Positions 1-6,167 of a stretch of DNA of 8,328 bases are shown here, one piece after another. Location: positions 1 through 8,328 of the forward strand of contig JAFOXE010000029.1 of NCBI GenBank assembly GCA_017425765.1, in the 5' to 3' direction. A program made the translations under genes and the position numbers. This DNA is from Paraprevotella sp. GTDB lineage: Bacteria > Bacteroidota > Bacteroidia > Bacteroidales > Bacteroidaceae. The notes beneath the pieces are model-generated. The model was not told where the DNA came from and did not search any database. It was given only the letters and a program-made list of their open reading frames with translations. Each line of letters opens with the position of its first letter. Within the stretch, counting starts at the first letter, position 1.

Positions 1-1
1 G

Positions 2-964
2 GAATTGCTCACAAAAGGTCGAAAACTTGCCAATACATTGGGCGTACAGTTGGAGGCCGTGGTGGCAGGATCTGAGATAGTAGGTAAAGTTGAAAGTCAA
101 ATCTTACCATATGGGGTGGACAAGTTGCACATCTTTGATGCTCCGGGTTTGGCACCGTACACATCACTTCCCCATACTTCCATATTGGTGAACTTGTTCA
201 AACAAGAAGAATCACAAATTTGTTTGATGGGTGCCGATGTGGTGGGCCGCGACCTAGGGCCGCGTGTGTCGTCAGCATTACATTCTGGTTTGACCGCTGA
301 TTGTACCTCATTAGAAATAGGACCACACGACGATAAAAAAGCCGGTAAGCATTACGAGCAATTGCTCTATCAAATCCGTCCGGCCTTTGGCGGAAATATT
401 GTAGCCACCATCGTAAATCCGGAAAACCGTCCACAGATGGCAACCGTGAGAAGTGGAGTGATGAAGGCAGAGATTTTGGACGAAAACTATCAAGGTGAGG
501 TTGTGGTGCACGATGTGGCCAAATTCGTGCCTGAAACGGACTATGTAGTAAAGGTATTAGATAGGCACGTGGAGAAGGCCAAGAATAACCTTAAGGGTGC
601 TTCCATCATCATCGCCGGAGGTTACGGAGTTGGTAGTAAAGAAGGTTTTGATATGTTGTTCGAATTGGCAAAGGAACTTCACGGAGAAGTAGGTGCAAGC
701 CGTGCTGCTGTGGATGCAGGCTTCTGCGATCATGATTTACAAATAGGTCAAACCGGTGTAACCGTTAGACCAAAAGTATACATTGCTTGCGGAATCTCAG
801 GTGCCATCCAACATATTGCCGGAATGAAGGAGAGCGGCATCATTATCTCTATAAACAATGATCCGGAGGCTCCTATTAACGCTATTGCGGATTACGTCAT
901 TCATGGAACCGTTGAGGAAACCGTGCCCAAATTGATAAAGTATTATAAACAAAACAGCAAATAA
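2..964 (+). CDS. etfA: Electron transfer flavoprotein, alpha subunit (5'-truncated)
   Basis: This is the FAD-carrying subunit of the cytoplasmic ETF heterodimer, which passes electrons between acyl-CoA dehydrogenases and other carriers. The frame is already open at the window edge: GAA at base 2 precedes the TTG at base 5, so that TTG is an internal Leu codon, not a start. About 320 residues are visible, and a short N-terminal piece is missing. Counting from that Leu, the N-terminal domain has GRDLGPRVSSAL (81-92), GLTADCTSLE (95-104) and RPAFGGNIVAT (125-135). The C-terminal FAD domain has GASRAAVDAG (230-239), QIGQTGVTVRPK (246-257), CGISGAIQH (262-270) and NNDPEAPI (284-291), all ETF-alpha hallmarks. 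The RPAFGGNI and RPQMATVR blocks recall, from memory, EtfA of anaerobes with butyryl-CoA dehydrogenase. The next gene, an acyl-CoA dehydrogenase, starts 8 bases after the stop, so they are surely cotranscribed. etfB is expected upstream, outside the window. Family assignment is firm; bifurcating or simple electron transfer cannot be settled here. Confidence 0.96.
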   Translation, partial: ELLTKGRKLANTLGVQLEAVVAGSEIVGKVESQILPYGVDKLHIFDAPGLAPYTSLPHTSILVNLFKQEESQICLMGADVVGRDLGPRVSSALHSGLTADCTSLEIGPHDDKKAGKHYEQLLYQIRPAFGGNIVATIVNPENRPQMATVRSGVMKAEILDENYQGEVVVHDVAKFVPETDYVVKVLDRHVEKAKNNLKGASIIIAGGYGVGSKEGFDMLFELAKELHGEVGASRAAVDAGFCDHDLQIGQTGVTVRPKVYIACGISGAIQHIAGMKESGIIISINNDPEAPINAIADYVIHGTVEETVPKLIKYYKQNSK

Positions 965-972
965 CGAAGATA

Positions 973-2682
973 ATGGCTAATTACTATACTGATATACCGG
1001 AACTCAAGTATCACTTGAACAATCCGATGATGCGCCGTATCTGTGAACTGAAGGAGCGCGACTACCGAGATAAAGACGAGTTCGACTATGCCCCTGTGGA
1101 CTACGCCGATGCGATGGATTCATACGATAAGGTGTTGGAGATTGTGGGCGACATAACAGCCAACATAATTGCACCTAATGCAGAAGGTGTGGACGCCGAG
1201 GGGCCACATTGTCATGATGGACGTGTGGATTATGCCAGCGGTACGATTCAAAACCTTGATGCGATGGTAAAGGCCGGTATGAACGGCATGACGATGCCAC
1301 GTCGTTACAATGGTTTGAACTTCCCTATAACTCCTTACACTATGTGCGCCGAGATTGTAGCGGCAGCCGATGCCGGTTTTGGTAACATTTGGTCGCTTCA
1401 AGACTGTATTGAAACGTTGTATGAGTTTGGAGATGAGGATCAGCACAGCCGATTCATACCACGTATTTGCGCAGGTGAAACCATGTCCATGGACTTAACT
1501 GAGCCTGATGCTGGTTCTGACTTGCAGAGCGTGATGCTAAAGGCTACTTATGACGAGGAATGTCAATGTTGGCGTTTGAACGGCGTGAAGCGATTCATTA
1601 CCAATGGTGATGCTCAACTTCATTTGGTTTTGGCACGTTCGGAAGAAGGAACACGCGACGGTCGCGGTTTGTCGATGTTTATATATGACAAGAACGATGG
1701 TGGCGTAGATGTGCGTCGAATTGAGAATAAAATGGGTATTCATGGTTCGCCTACTTGTGAGCTGGTGTACAAGAATGCGAAAGCAGAACTATGTGGAAGC
1801 CGAAAATTAGGCTTGATTAAATATGTGATGGCGCTCATGAACGGTGCTCGACTTGGTATTGCTGCTCAATCGGTAGGCTTGAGTCAAGCAGCTTACAATG
1901 AGGGATTGGCCTATGCACGTGACCGAAAGCAGTTTGGTAAGGAGATTATCCACTTCCCCGCTGTTTACGATATGTTGTCTATCATGAAGGCTAAGTTGGA
2001 TGCCGGACGTGCTCTGCTTTATCAAACTTCACGCTATGTAGATATCTATAAAGCCCTTGACGATATTGCACGCGAACGCAAACTTACTCCCGAGGAACGA
2101 GAAGAACAAAAGCGCTACGCCAAGTTGGCAGATAGTTTTACTCCTCTGGCAAAGGGTATGAACTCTGAATATGCCAACCAAAATGCCTACGACTGTATTC
2201 AGATTCACGGTGGCTCGGGTTATATGTTGGAGTATGCTTCGCAACGTATTTATCGTGATGCCCGAATTACCTCTATCTACGAGGGAACTACACAACTCCA
2301 AACGGTTGCGGCCATCCGCTACGTCACCAATGGTGCTTATATAGCTACTATTCGTGAGTTTGAGGCTGTGCCGGTGATTCCTGAATACGAAGGTTTGATG
2401 AATCGTATGAAGGAGATGGCTCGTAAATTTGATGCTTGTACCAATGCGGTTAAGGATGTGGCCGACCAAGAAATGCTTGATTTTGTGGCTCGTCGTTTGA
2501 TGGAGATGGCTGCAGTAACAATTATGTGTCATCTTTTGATGCGCGATGCAGTGTCACGTCCCGATTTATTTGAAAAGAGCTTAAGAGTATACGTCAACTA
2601 TGCTGAATCTGAAGTAGAAAAGCATTTCAACTTCATTCGTAAGTTCGACCCCTCACAATTGGATGCGTATCGTGCCGAATAA
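973..2682 (+). CDS. Acyl-CoA dehydrogenase, long form with C-terminal extension
   Basis: This 569-residue FAD enzyme should catalyse alpha,beta-dehydrogenation of an acyl-CoA, or the reverse enoyl-CoA reduction, exchanging electrons with the ETF encoded just upstream. Order of motifs: helical N-terminal domain (about 45-165); flavin/substrate motif LTEPDAGSD (175-183); RFITNGD (207-213) in the beta domain; RKQFG (318-322); and the second family signature QIHGGSGY (410-417), continuing to R425 and D429. The catalytic base is probably Glu437 in SIYEGTTQ, the position used by short- and medium-chain enzymes. Typical members have about 380 residues. This one has an N-terminal lead-in of about 45 residues, a charged helical insertion (about 360-390) and about 120 residues after the active site, resembling the longer FadE/DmdC-like subfamilies. 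The ATG at 973 follows the etfA stop by 8 bases, without a clear Shine-Dalgarno. Chain-length preference cannot be read from the sequence. A hairpin terminator follows at 2719. Confidence 0.95.
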   Translation: MANYYTDIPELKYHLNNPMMRRICELKERDYRDKDEFDYAPVDYADAMDSYDKVLEIVGDITANIIAPNAEGVDAEGPHCHDGRVDYASGTIQNLDAMVKAGMNGMTMPRRYNGLNFPITPYTMCAEIVAAADAGFGNIWSLQDCIETLYEFGDEDQHSRFIPRICAGETMSMDLTEPDAGSDLQSVMLKATYDEECQCWRLNGVKRFITNGDAQLHLVLARSEEGTRDGRGLSMFIYDKNDGGVDVRRIENKMGIHGSPTCELVYKNAKAELCGSRKLGLIKYVMALMNGARLGIAAQSVGLSQAAYNEGLAYARDRKQFGKEIIHFPAVYDMLSIMKAKLDAGRALLYQTSRYVDIYKALDDIARERKLTPEEREEQKRYAKLADSFTPLAKGMNSEYANQNAYDCIQIHGGSGYMLEYASQRIYRDARITSIYEGTTQLQTVAAIRYVTNGAYIATIREFEAVPVIPEYEGLMNRMKEMARKFDACTNAVKDVADQEMLDFVARRLMEMAAVTIMCHLLMRDAVSRPDLFEKSLRVYVNYAESEVEKHFNFIRKFDPSQLDAYRAE

Positions 2683-2718
2683 CAGAGGAATAGCAATAAA
2701 TCTCAATAAATAGTTTGC

Positions 2719-2755
2719 AAGGGCTCGTCCACTTATGGGCGTGCCCTTTTCTTGT
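2719..2755 (+). terminator. Intrinsic terminator after the etfA/acyl-CoA dehydrogenase operon
   Basis: AAGGGC (2719-2724) pairs with GCCCTT (2743-2748). A single T/T mismatch follows, then five more pairs, CGTCC with GGGCG, one of them a G-T wobble. The loop is ACTTAT (2731-2736). The stem is followed directly by TTCTTGT. It starts 36 bases after the dehydrogenase stop, as expected for the end of that transcript. Confidence 0.82.
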
Positions 2756-2812
2756 ATTCTCAAAACAGATGCTCATGTAAGCACGTTCTACACCATGATG
2801 TAAATGAATTTT

Positions 2813-2850
2813 CACGCTCGCCTCAAAGCTTTGAGGCGAGCGTGTGTTTT
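2813..2850. repeat. Perfect 32-bp palindrome, possible second terminator
   Basis: CACGCTCGCCTCAAAG (2813-2828) is followed with no spacer by its exact reverse complement (2829-2844), then TGTTTT. As RNA it would fold into about 14 base pairs closed by an AGCU tetraloop, with a short U-rich tail on the plus strand, so it may be a backup terminator. On the minus strand AAAATT follows instead, so terminator activity there is less likely. As DNA it could be a dyad-symmetric protein site. It lies 131 bases after the dehydrogenase stop and 135 before the next gene, so it belongs clearly to neither. Confidence 0.7.
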
Positions 2851-2916
2851 AGCTTATATCAATCATGTGTTGGGGAGATAAATAAGGTGTTTTAAGGAAA
2901 TAGAGTGTAACCTTTC

Positions 2917-2947
2917 TTGCTTGCCCCATCAACTTTTTATATTTTTG
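2917..2947 (+). promoter_or_regulatory. Bacteroidetes-type promoter for the DUF2461/bcp unit
   Basis: TATTTTTG (2940-2947) matches the -7 consensus TAnnTTTG exactly. An imperfect -33 element, TTG within TTTCTTG, ends at 2919, giving a spacer of about 20 bases. Transcription would start near 2952-2955, leaving a leader of about 25-28 bases before the ATG at 2980. No operator or riboswitch is seen in so short a leader. Confidence 0.6.
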
Positions 2948-2979
2948 TTTCACAGACATGAAACGAAAAGAAGGACATA

Positions 2980-3648
2980 ATGAAGGATGTAGATAAGATA
3001 TTTACTTTTTTGTGTGACGTAACAAGGAATAACACCCGCGAGTGGTTTACCGAACATCGTGCCGAGTATGATGAGGCACGTGCGGTGTTCGAGGACATGG
3101 TGCAACAAACCATCAACCGAATTGCCACGTTTGATGGTTCGGTGACGCACTTGCAGGTGAAGGATTGTACTTATCGTTTTCATCGTGACACGCGTTTTTC
3201 TGAAGACAAGGCACCTTATAAACGGCATTTCGGGGCGTACATCAATGCCCGTGGCAAGAAGTCGTTTCATAGTGGCTATTATCTGCATATCCAACCGGGC
3301 GAATGCTTGTTGGCCGGTGGCTCGTGGTGCTTGCCCTCGCCCATGTTACGAGCCATAAGAAATACAATAGTCGACGAGATTGAACAATTCCGTTCCATTG
3401 TGGAACGTCCCGAATTTAAGGCACATTTCCCTATTATTGGTGAGGAACGTGTGCAAACAGCACCAAAAGGTTTTGCTCGCGACTACCCTTATTTGGATTA
3501 TATCCGACCGAAAGATTATTCTGTGGCTTGCCGTGTGACAGATGATCTTTTTCGAAGTAAAGGGTGGTTGGACGAAGTGGATCGTGTGTTCCGATTGATG
3601 AAACCTTTTAATGATTTTATAAATGAAGTAATTGACGATTTCGAGTAG
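2980..3648 (+). CDS. DUF2461 (TIGR02453-type) protein of unknown function
   Basis: A 222-residue soluble protein without signal peptide or membrane segment. It follows the DUF2461 pattern throughout: NNTREWF (17-23) near the N-terminus; the Arg-rich core YRFHRDTRFSEDKAPYK (65-81); GYYLHIQPGE (99-108); AGGSW (112-116); and the C-terminal block around YPYLDYIRPKDYSV (169-182). Length is near the family norm, so it looks intact. The clustered Arg, His, Asp and Lys residues at 66-81 are the likeliest functional site, but no reaction is established for the family to my knowledge. The ATG at 2980 was chosen because it gives the family N-terminus. An earlier ATG at 2958 is out of frame and closes after 12 codons. 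A promoter match lies just upstream, and the peroxiredoxin gene follows after 36 bases with no hairpin between, so the two probably share a transcript. Confidence 0.88.
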   Translation: MKDVDKIFTFLCDVTRNNTREWFTEHRAEYDEARAVFEDMVQQTINRIATFDGSVTHLQVKDCTYRFHRDTRFSEDKAPYKRHFGAYINARGKKSFHSGYYLHIQPGECLLAGGSWCLPSPMLRAIRNTIVDEIEQFRSIVERPEFKAHFPIIGEERVQTAPKGFARDYPYLDYIRPKDYSVACRVTDDLFRSKGWLDEVDRVFRLMKPFNDFINEVIDDFE

Positions 3649-3684
3649 TATGGTAAAAACGGAAACGCATAAAAAGTAAAAAAG

Positions 3685-4149
3685 ATGAAGAATATAGGCG
3701 AACAAGTGCCCGATTTATTGGGCGTAGACGAGAATGGGAATGAGGTGCGTATATCGTCATTCAAAGGGAAAAAGGTGGTACTTTACTTCTATCCAAAAGA
3801 CAACACTTCGGGATGTACGGCCGAGGCATGCAGCTTGCGCGACCATTATGAGCAGATTAAGGAGGCTGGGTATGAAATTGTAGGAGTGAGCGTAGACGGC
3901 GAGGTTTCTCATCGCAGGTTTATAGAGAAGCACTCTCTGCCATTCTCTTTGGTGGCCGATACGGATAAACAGTTAGTGCAGGATATGGGCGTTTGGGCAG
4001 AGAAATCAATGTACGGACGTAAGTATATGGGAACACTGAGAACTACGTTCTTGGTGGACAAAGATGGTGTTATAGAATATGTGTTTGGTCCGAAAGAAAT
4101 TAAAACCTCCACGCATGGAACTCAGATTCTTGGTCATATAAAAAAGTAA
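3685..4149 (+). CDS. bcp: Bcp/PrxQ-type thioredoxin-dependent thiol peroxidase
   Basis: This 154-residue cytoplasmic peroxiredoxin should reduce H2O2 and organic hydroperoxides using thioredoxin. The thioredoxin-like fold carries the peroxidatic site YPKDNTSGC, with Pro37, Thr41 and peroxidatic Cys44. Cys49 lies five residues on in TSGCTAEAC, the resolving-cysteine position of the two-Cys PrxQ/Bcp class. Arg119 in GTLRTTFLVD fits the conserved active-site Arg, and GVWAEKSMYGRKYMG (102-116) is another family block. Length is normal. The ATG at 3685 follows an A-rich stretch (AAAAAAG) that is usual for this phylum. It lies 36 bases after the DUF2461 gene with no terminator between, so cotranscription is likely. 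The gene after it is convergent (a SulP transporter). In Porphyromonas gingivalis bcp is instead followed by recA. Function and catalytic cysteines are clear; the physiological peroxide is not. Confidence 0.95.
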   Translation: MKNIGEQVPDLLGVDENGNEVRISSFKGKKVVLYFYPKDNTSGCTAEACSLRDHYEQIKEAGYEIVGVSVDGEVSHRRFIEKHSLPFSLVADTDKQLVQDMGVWAEKSMYGRKYMGTLRTTFLVDKDGVIEYVFGPKEIKTSTHGTQILGHIKK

Positions 4150-4157
4150 AAATATCC

Positions 4158-4176
4158 GTTTTTATCGGGTAAAAAC
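4158..4176. terminator. Small AT-rich hairpin after bcp
   Basis: GTTTTTA (4158-4164) and TAAAAAC (4170-4176) are perfect inverted copies around the loop TCGGG. It starts 9 bases after the bcp stop. The 7-bp stem is weak and has no T-run on the plus strand, so it may assist transcript ending or 3'-end stability rather than be a full terminator. Confidence 0.4.
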
Positions 4177-4197
4177 AAGTATTCAAATAGATGAAAC

Positions 4198-4234
4198 AGC
4201 CGCAAGATTGGATGAATATTTCCATCTTGCGGCT
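4198..4234. terminator. Hairpin between convergent bcp and SulP genes
   Basis: AGCCGCAAGAT (4198-4208) pairs perfectly with ATCTTGCGGCT (4224-4234). After one bulged T (4209), GGA pairs with TCC, giving 14 pairs and an 8-base loop. It is 35 bases past the SulP stop on the minus strand, where the stem is followed by GTTTC. On the plus strand the tail is GATTG. It most likely ends the minus-strand transcript, or both transcripts weakly, as both T-tracts are short. Confidence 0.62.
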
Positions 4235-4269
4235 GATTGTATGATAGACTTTTGGGTTGAGACCGTAAT

Positions 4270-5958
4270 TTACGAATTATGTTGTGCCAAGTATTTGCGA
4301 GCTTCTTCCAAGGCCATACTGATGTTGGGACAAATGTTTTCTTTTCCTAACATCTCGTTGAAACCACTTCTCTCAAGTACTTTATGCACTTTAGGCTGTA
4401 CTCCTGAAAGAATAATGTGAATACCGTCTTTCTGGCTTAGATGACACATACTGGTTAGGTTGTGGATGCCTGTAGAGTCGATAAACGGAACACGTCGCAT
4501 GCGCACGATGCGCACTGTAGGTAATTTTTCGGTTGCTAGCATCACCTCTTCAAACTTGTTGGCCACACCAAAGAAATACGGGCCATTGATTTCATAAACC
4601 TCCACACCTTCGGGGATGGACAAATTCTCGTCAAGGACATCTTTATTCTCGTTAGAAGAAATGGCTTCATCGGTCAAGAGCTTGACTTGTGTGGTTTCCA
4701 TCATTCTGCGCATGAAGAGCAAACAAGCTATTACTAGGCCTACTTCGATGGCAATCGTTAGATCGAAAATCACAGTCAAGAAGAAGGTTATTAGAAGTAC
4801 AGTTATATCTGATTTTGGGTTCTTCATCAACTCGAAGAATGTACGCCATCCACTCATGTTGTAACTTACGATGACCAAAACACCGGCAAGACATGCCATT
4901 GGGATGTATTGCGCCAAGGGCATAAGGAAAAGGAATATGCCTAACAATACCACTGCGTGGATGATGCCGGCAATGGGTGTACGACCGCCGTTGTTGATAT
5001 TGGTCATGGTGCGGGCAATGGCACCTGTAGCCGGGATTCCACCGAACAAGGGCGCAAGAATGTTGGCGATACCTTGGCCGACAAGCTCTTGGTTGGAGTT
5101 GTGACGGTCGCCGATGACACCATCGGCCACAGTGGCAGACAATAGTGATTCAATGGCGCCGAGTAGAGCAATGGTGATTGCCGGCGAGATAAGTTCTTTA
5201 ATAGATTCCCATGTAATAGAAGGTACGGCCATGTCGGGGAGGGTGGAGTTAATGCGGAATCTGTCTCCGATGGTTTCGATCGAAGTGACACCGGCATACT
5301 CTTTCAACAACCATGCGGCCACCGTCATGATGATAATAGCTATAAGTGAGCCTGGAATAACACGAGAAAACTTCGGTGAAATGGCGATAATCAATACACT
5401 GAGCAGACCTACTCCAGCCGACCATGGCTCGATGGTTCCAAAGTGTTTTGCATATACAATCCATTTCTCAATGAAGTCCGCAGGAACACTTTCTATACTT
5501 AAACCGAAAAGGTCCTTAATCTGCGTTGTGAAGATTGTTACTGCAATACCACTCGTAAATCCCACGACGATGGGATAGGGGATATATTTAATAATAGTTC
5601 CCAGACGAAATACGCCTAACAACACAAGAAATATACCGGCCAAGAAAGTGGCAATGAGCAAGCCTTTTTCGCCATATTGTTGAATAATTCCGTAAATGAT
5701 GACGATGAAGGCACCGGTAGGACCACCGATTTGCACTTTGCTACCTCCAAACAAAGAAATAGCCAAACCGGCAACAATTGCCGTGATAATTCCCTTCTCG
5801 GGGGTAACACCACTGGCAATACCAAAGGCGATGGCCAACGGTAGGGCCACGATACCGACGATGATGCCGGCCATTACGTCGGCAGCAAATGTTTTCTTAT
5901 TGTAGTGTTTCAAATCACTAAATAGCTTAGGCTTAAATGTAAAAGCAAAGTCTTTCAT
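4270..5958 (-). CDS. SulP/SLC26-family inorganic anion transporter with STAS domain
   Basis: A 562-residue inner-membrane protein of the SulP family, secondary transporters for sulfate, bicarbonate or other anions. After a short cytoplasmic N-terminus, residues about 24-418 form the multi-helix transport core. Family blocks are ALPLAIAFGIASG (38-50), GGSKVQIGGPTGAF (71-84), IPYPIVVGFTSGIA (126-139), GAIESLLSATVADG (267-280), QELVGQGIANI (290-300) and GGIPATGAIARTMTNIN (306-322). A linker leads to a C-terminal STAS domain (about 447-560) with FIDSTG (492-497), the site corresponding to the phosphorylated Ser of anti-sigma antagonists. Glu270 occupies the cation-site position that is Asp in the Na+/bicarbonate transporter BicA. 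Length is normal and the gene intact. The substrate cannot be named: no cysteine-synthesis or carbonic anhydrase gene is adjacent. It is monocistronic here, convergent with bcp and divergent from the peptide transporter, with its own promoter match at 5997-6004. Confidence 0.94.
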   Translation of the reverse strand: MKDFAFTFKPKLFSDLKHYNKKTFAADVMAGIIVGIVALPLAIAFGIASGVTPEKGIITAIVAGLAISLFGGSKVQIGGPTGAFIVIIYGIIQQYGEKGLLIATFLAGIFLVLLGVFRLGTIIKYIPYPIVVGFTSGIAVTIFTTQIKDLFGLSIESVPADFIEKWIVYAKHFGTIEPWSAGVGLLSVLIIAISPKFSRVIPGSLIAIIIMTVAAWLLKEYAGVTSIETIGDRFRINSTLPDMAVPSITWESIKELISPAITIALLGAIESLLSATVADGVIGDRHNSNQELVGQGIANILAPLFGGIPATGAIARTMTNINNGGRTPIAGIIHAVVLLGIFLFLMPLAQYIPMACLAGVLVIVSYNMSGWRTFFELMKNPKSDITVLLITFFLTVIFDLTIAIEVGLVIACLLFMRRMMETTQVKLLTDEAISSNENKDVLDENLSIPEGVEVYEINGPYFFGVANKFEEVMLATEKLPTVRIVRMRRVPFIDSTGIHNLTSMCHLSQKDGIHIILSGVQPKVHKVLERSGFNEMLGKENICPNISMALEEARKYLAQHNS

Positions 5959-5996
5959 ATTGTGTAAGTTGTAGATTCCCTTAAAATTATTGGGCG

Positions 5997-6004
5997 CAAA
6001 GTTA
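5997..6004 (-). promoter_or_regulatory. Promoter -7 element for the SulP gene
   Basis: The minus strand reads TAACTTTG, an exact TAnnTTTG match, 38 bases upstream of the SulP ATG. The expected start near 5990 would leave a leader of about 30 bases. No good -33 TTTG is seen at the usual distance (the bases there are poor matches), so the promoter may be weak or activator-assisted. Confidence 0.6.
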
Positions 6005-6080
6005 CAAAAAATAGTATCATGATGTTAAAACTTGTTGAAGAAGTTGATAAAAAAGGTTGTAAAATTCCTTTTGTCGTGCT

Positions 6081-6094
6081 CTTTTTATAAAAAG
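6081..6094. repeat. 14-bp AT-rich palindrome between divergent promoters
   Basis: CTTTTTATAAAAAG is a perfect palindrome lying between the two divergent -7 elements, 26 bases upstream of the plus-strand one. It could be a dyad operator or only chance symmetry in AT-rich DNA. The rest of this 209-base gap shows no small gene. Confidence 0.35.
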
Positions 6095-6119
6095 GGTGGA
6101 TATGCTCATCTTTTTTTGC

Positions 6120-6127
6120 TACCTTTG
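6120..6127 (+). promoter_or_regulatory. Promoter -7 element for the peptide transporter gene
   Basis: TACCTTTG matches TAnnTTTG exactly, 40 bases before the ATG at 6168. The predicted leader is about 33-35 bases and very A/T-rich (AAATAAAAATTATTTAACC), typical of well-expressed genes in this phylum. The -33 position has only a poor match (TGGA). Confidence 0.65.
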
Positions 6128-6167
6128 TGGACAAATAAAAATTATTTAACCATTAAACTTTTAATCT

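Noticed and set aside
5..7. TTG as a start codon for etfA
   Set aside because: The reading frame is open upstream to the window edge, and the family N-terminus is missing, so this is an internal Leu codon.
2029..2532. 167-residue minus-strand ORF inside the acyl-CoA dehydrogenase gene
   Set aside because: Antisense shadow; His/Thr-rich composition with no family resemblance.
2794..2867. CATGAT/ATCATG copies flanking the 32-bp palindrome
   Set aside because: Six-base arms at unequal distances (13 and 17 bases) are expected by chance.
2958..2996. Twelve-codon upstream ORF overlapping the DUF2461 start
   Set aside because: It begins within a few bases of the predicted transcription start and has no attenuator-like content; probably chance.
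3650..3679. Nine-codon ORF between DUF2461 and bcp
   Set aside because: Too short, with no recognisable content; chance ATG in an A-rich spacer.
5114..5578. 154-residue plus-strand ORF inside the SulP gene
   Set aside because: Antisense shadow of a well-conserved membrane protein; no domain or promoter of its own.
6051..6072. AAAAGG/CCTTTT inverted repeat in the divergent promoter region
   Set aside because: Six AT-rich pairs around a 10-base loop is within chance for this composition.
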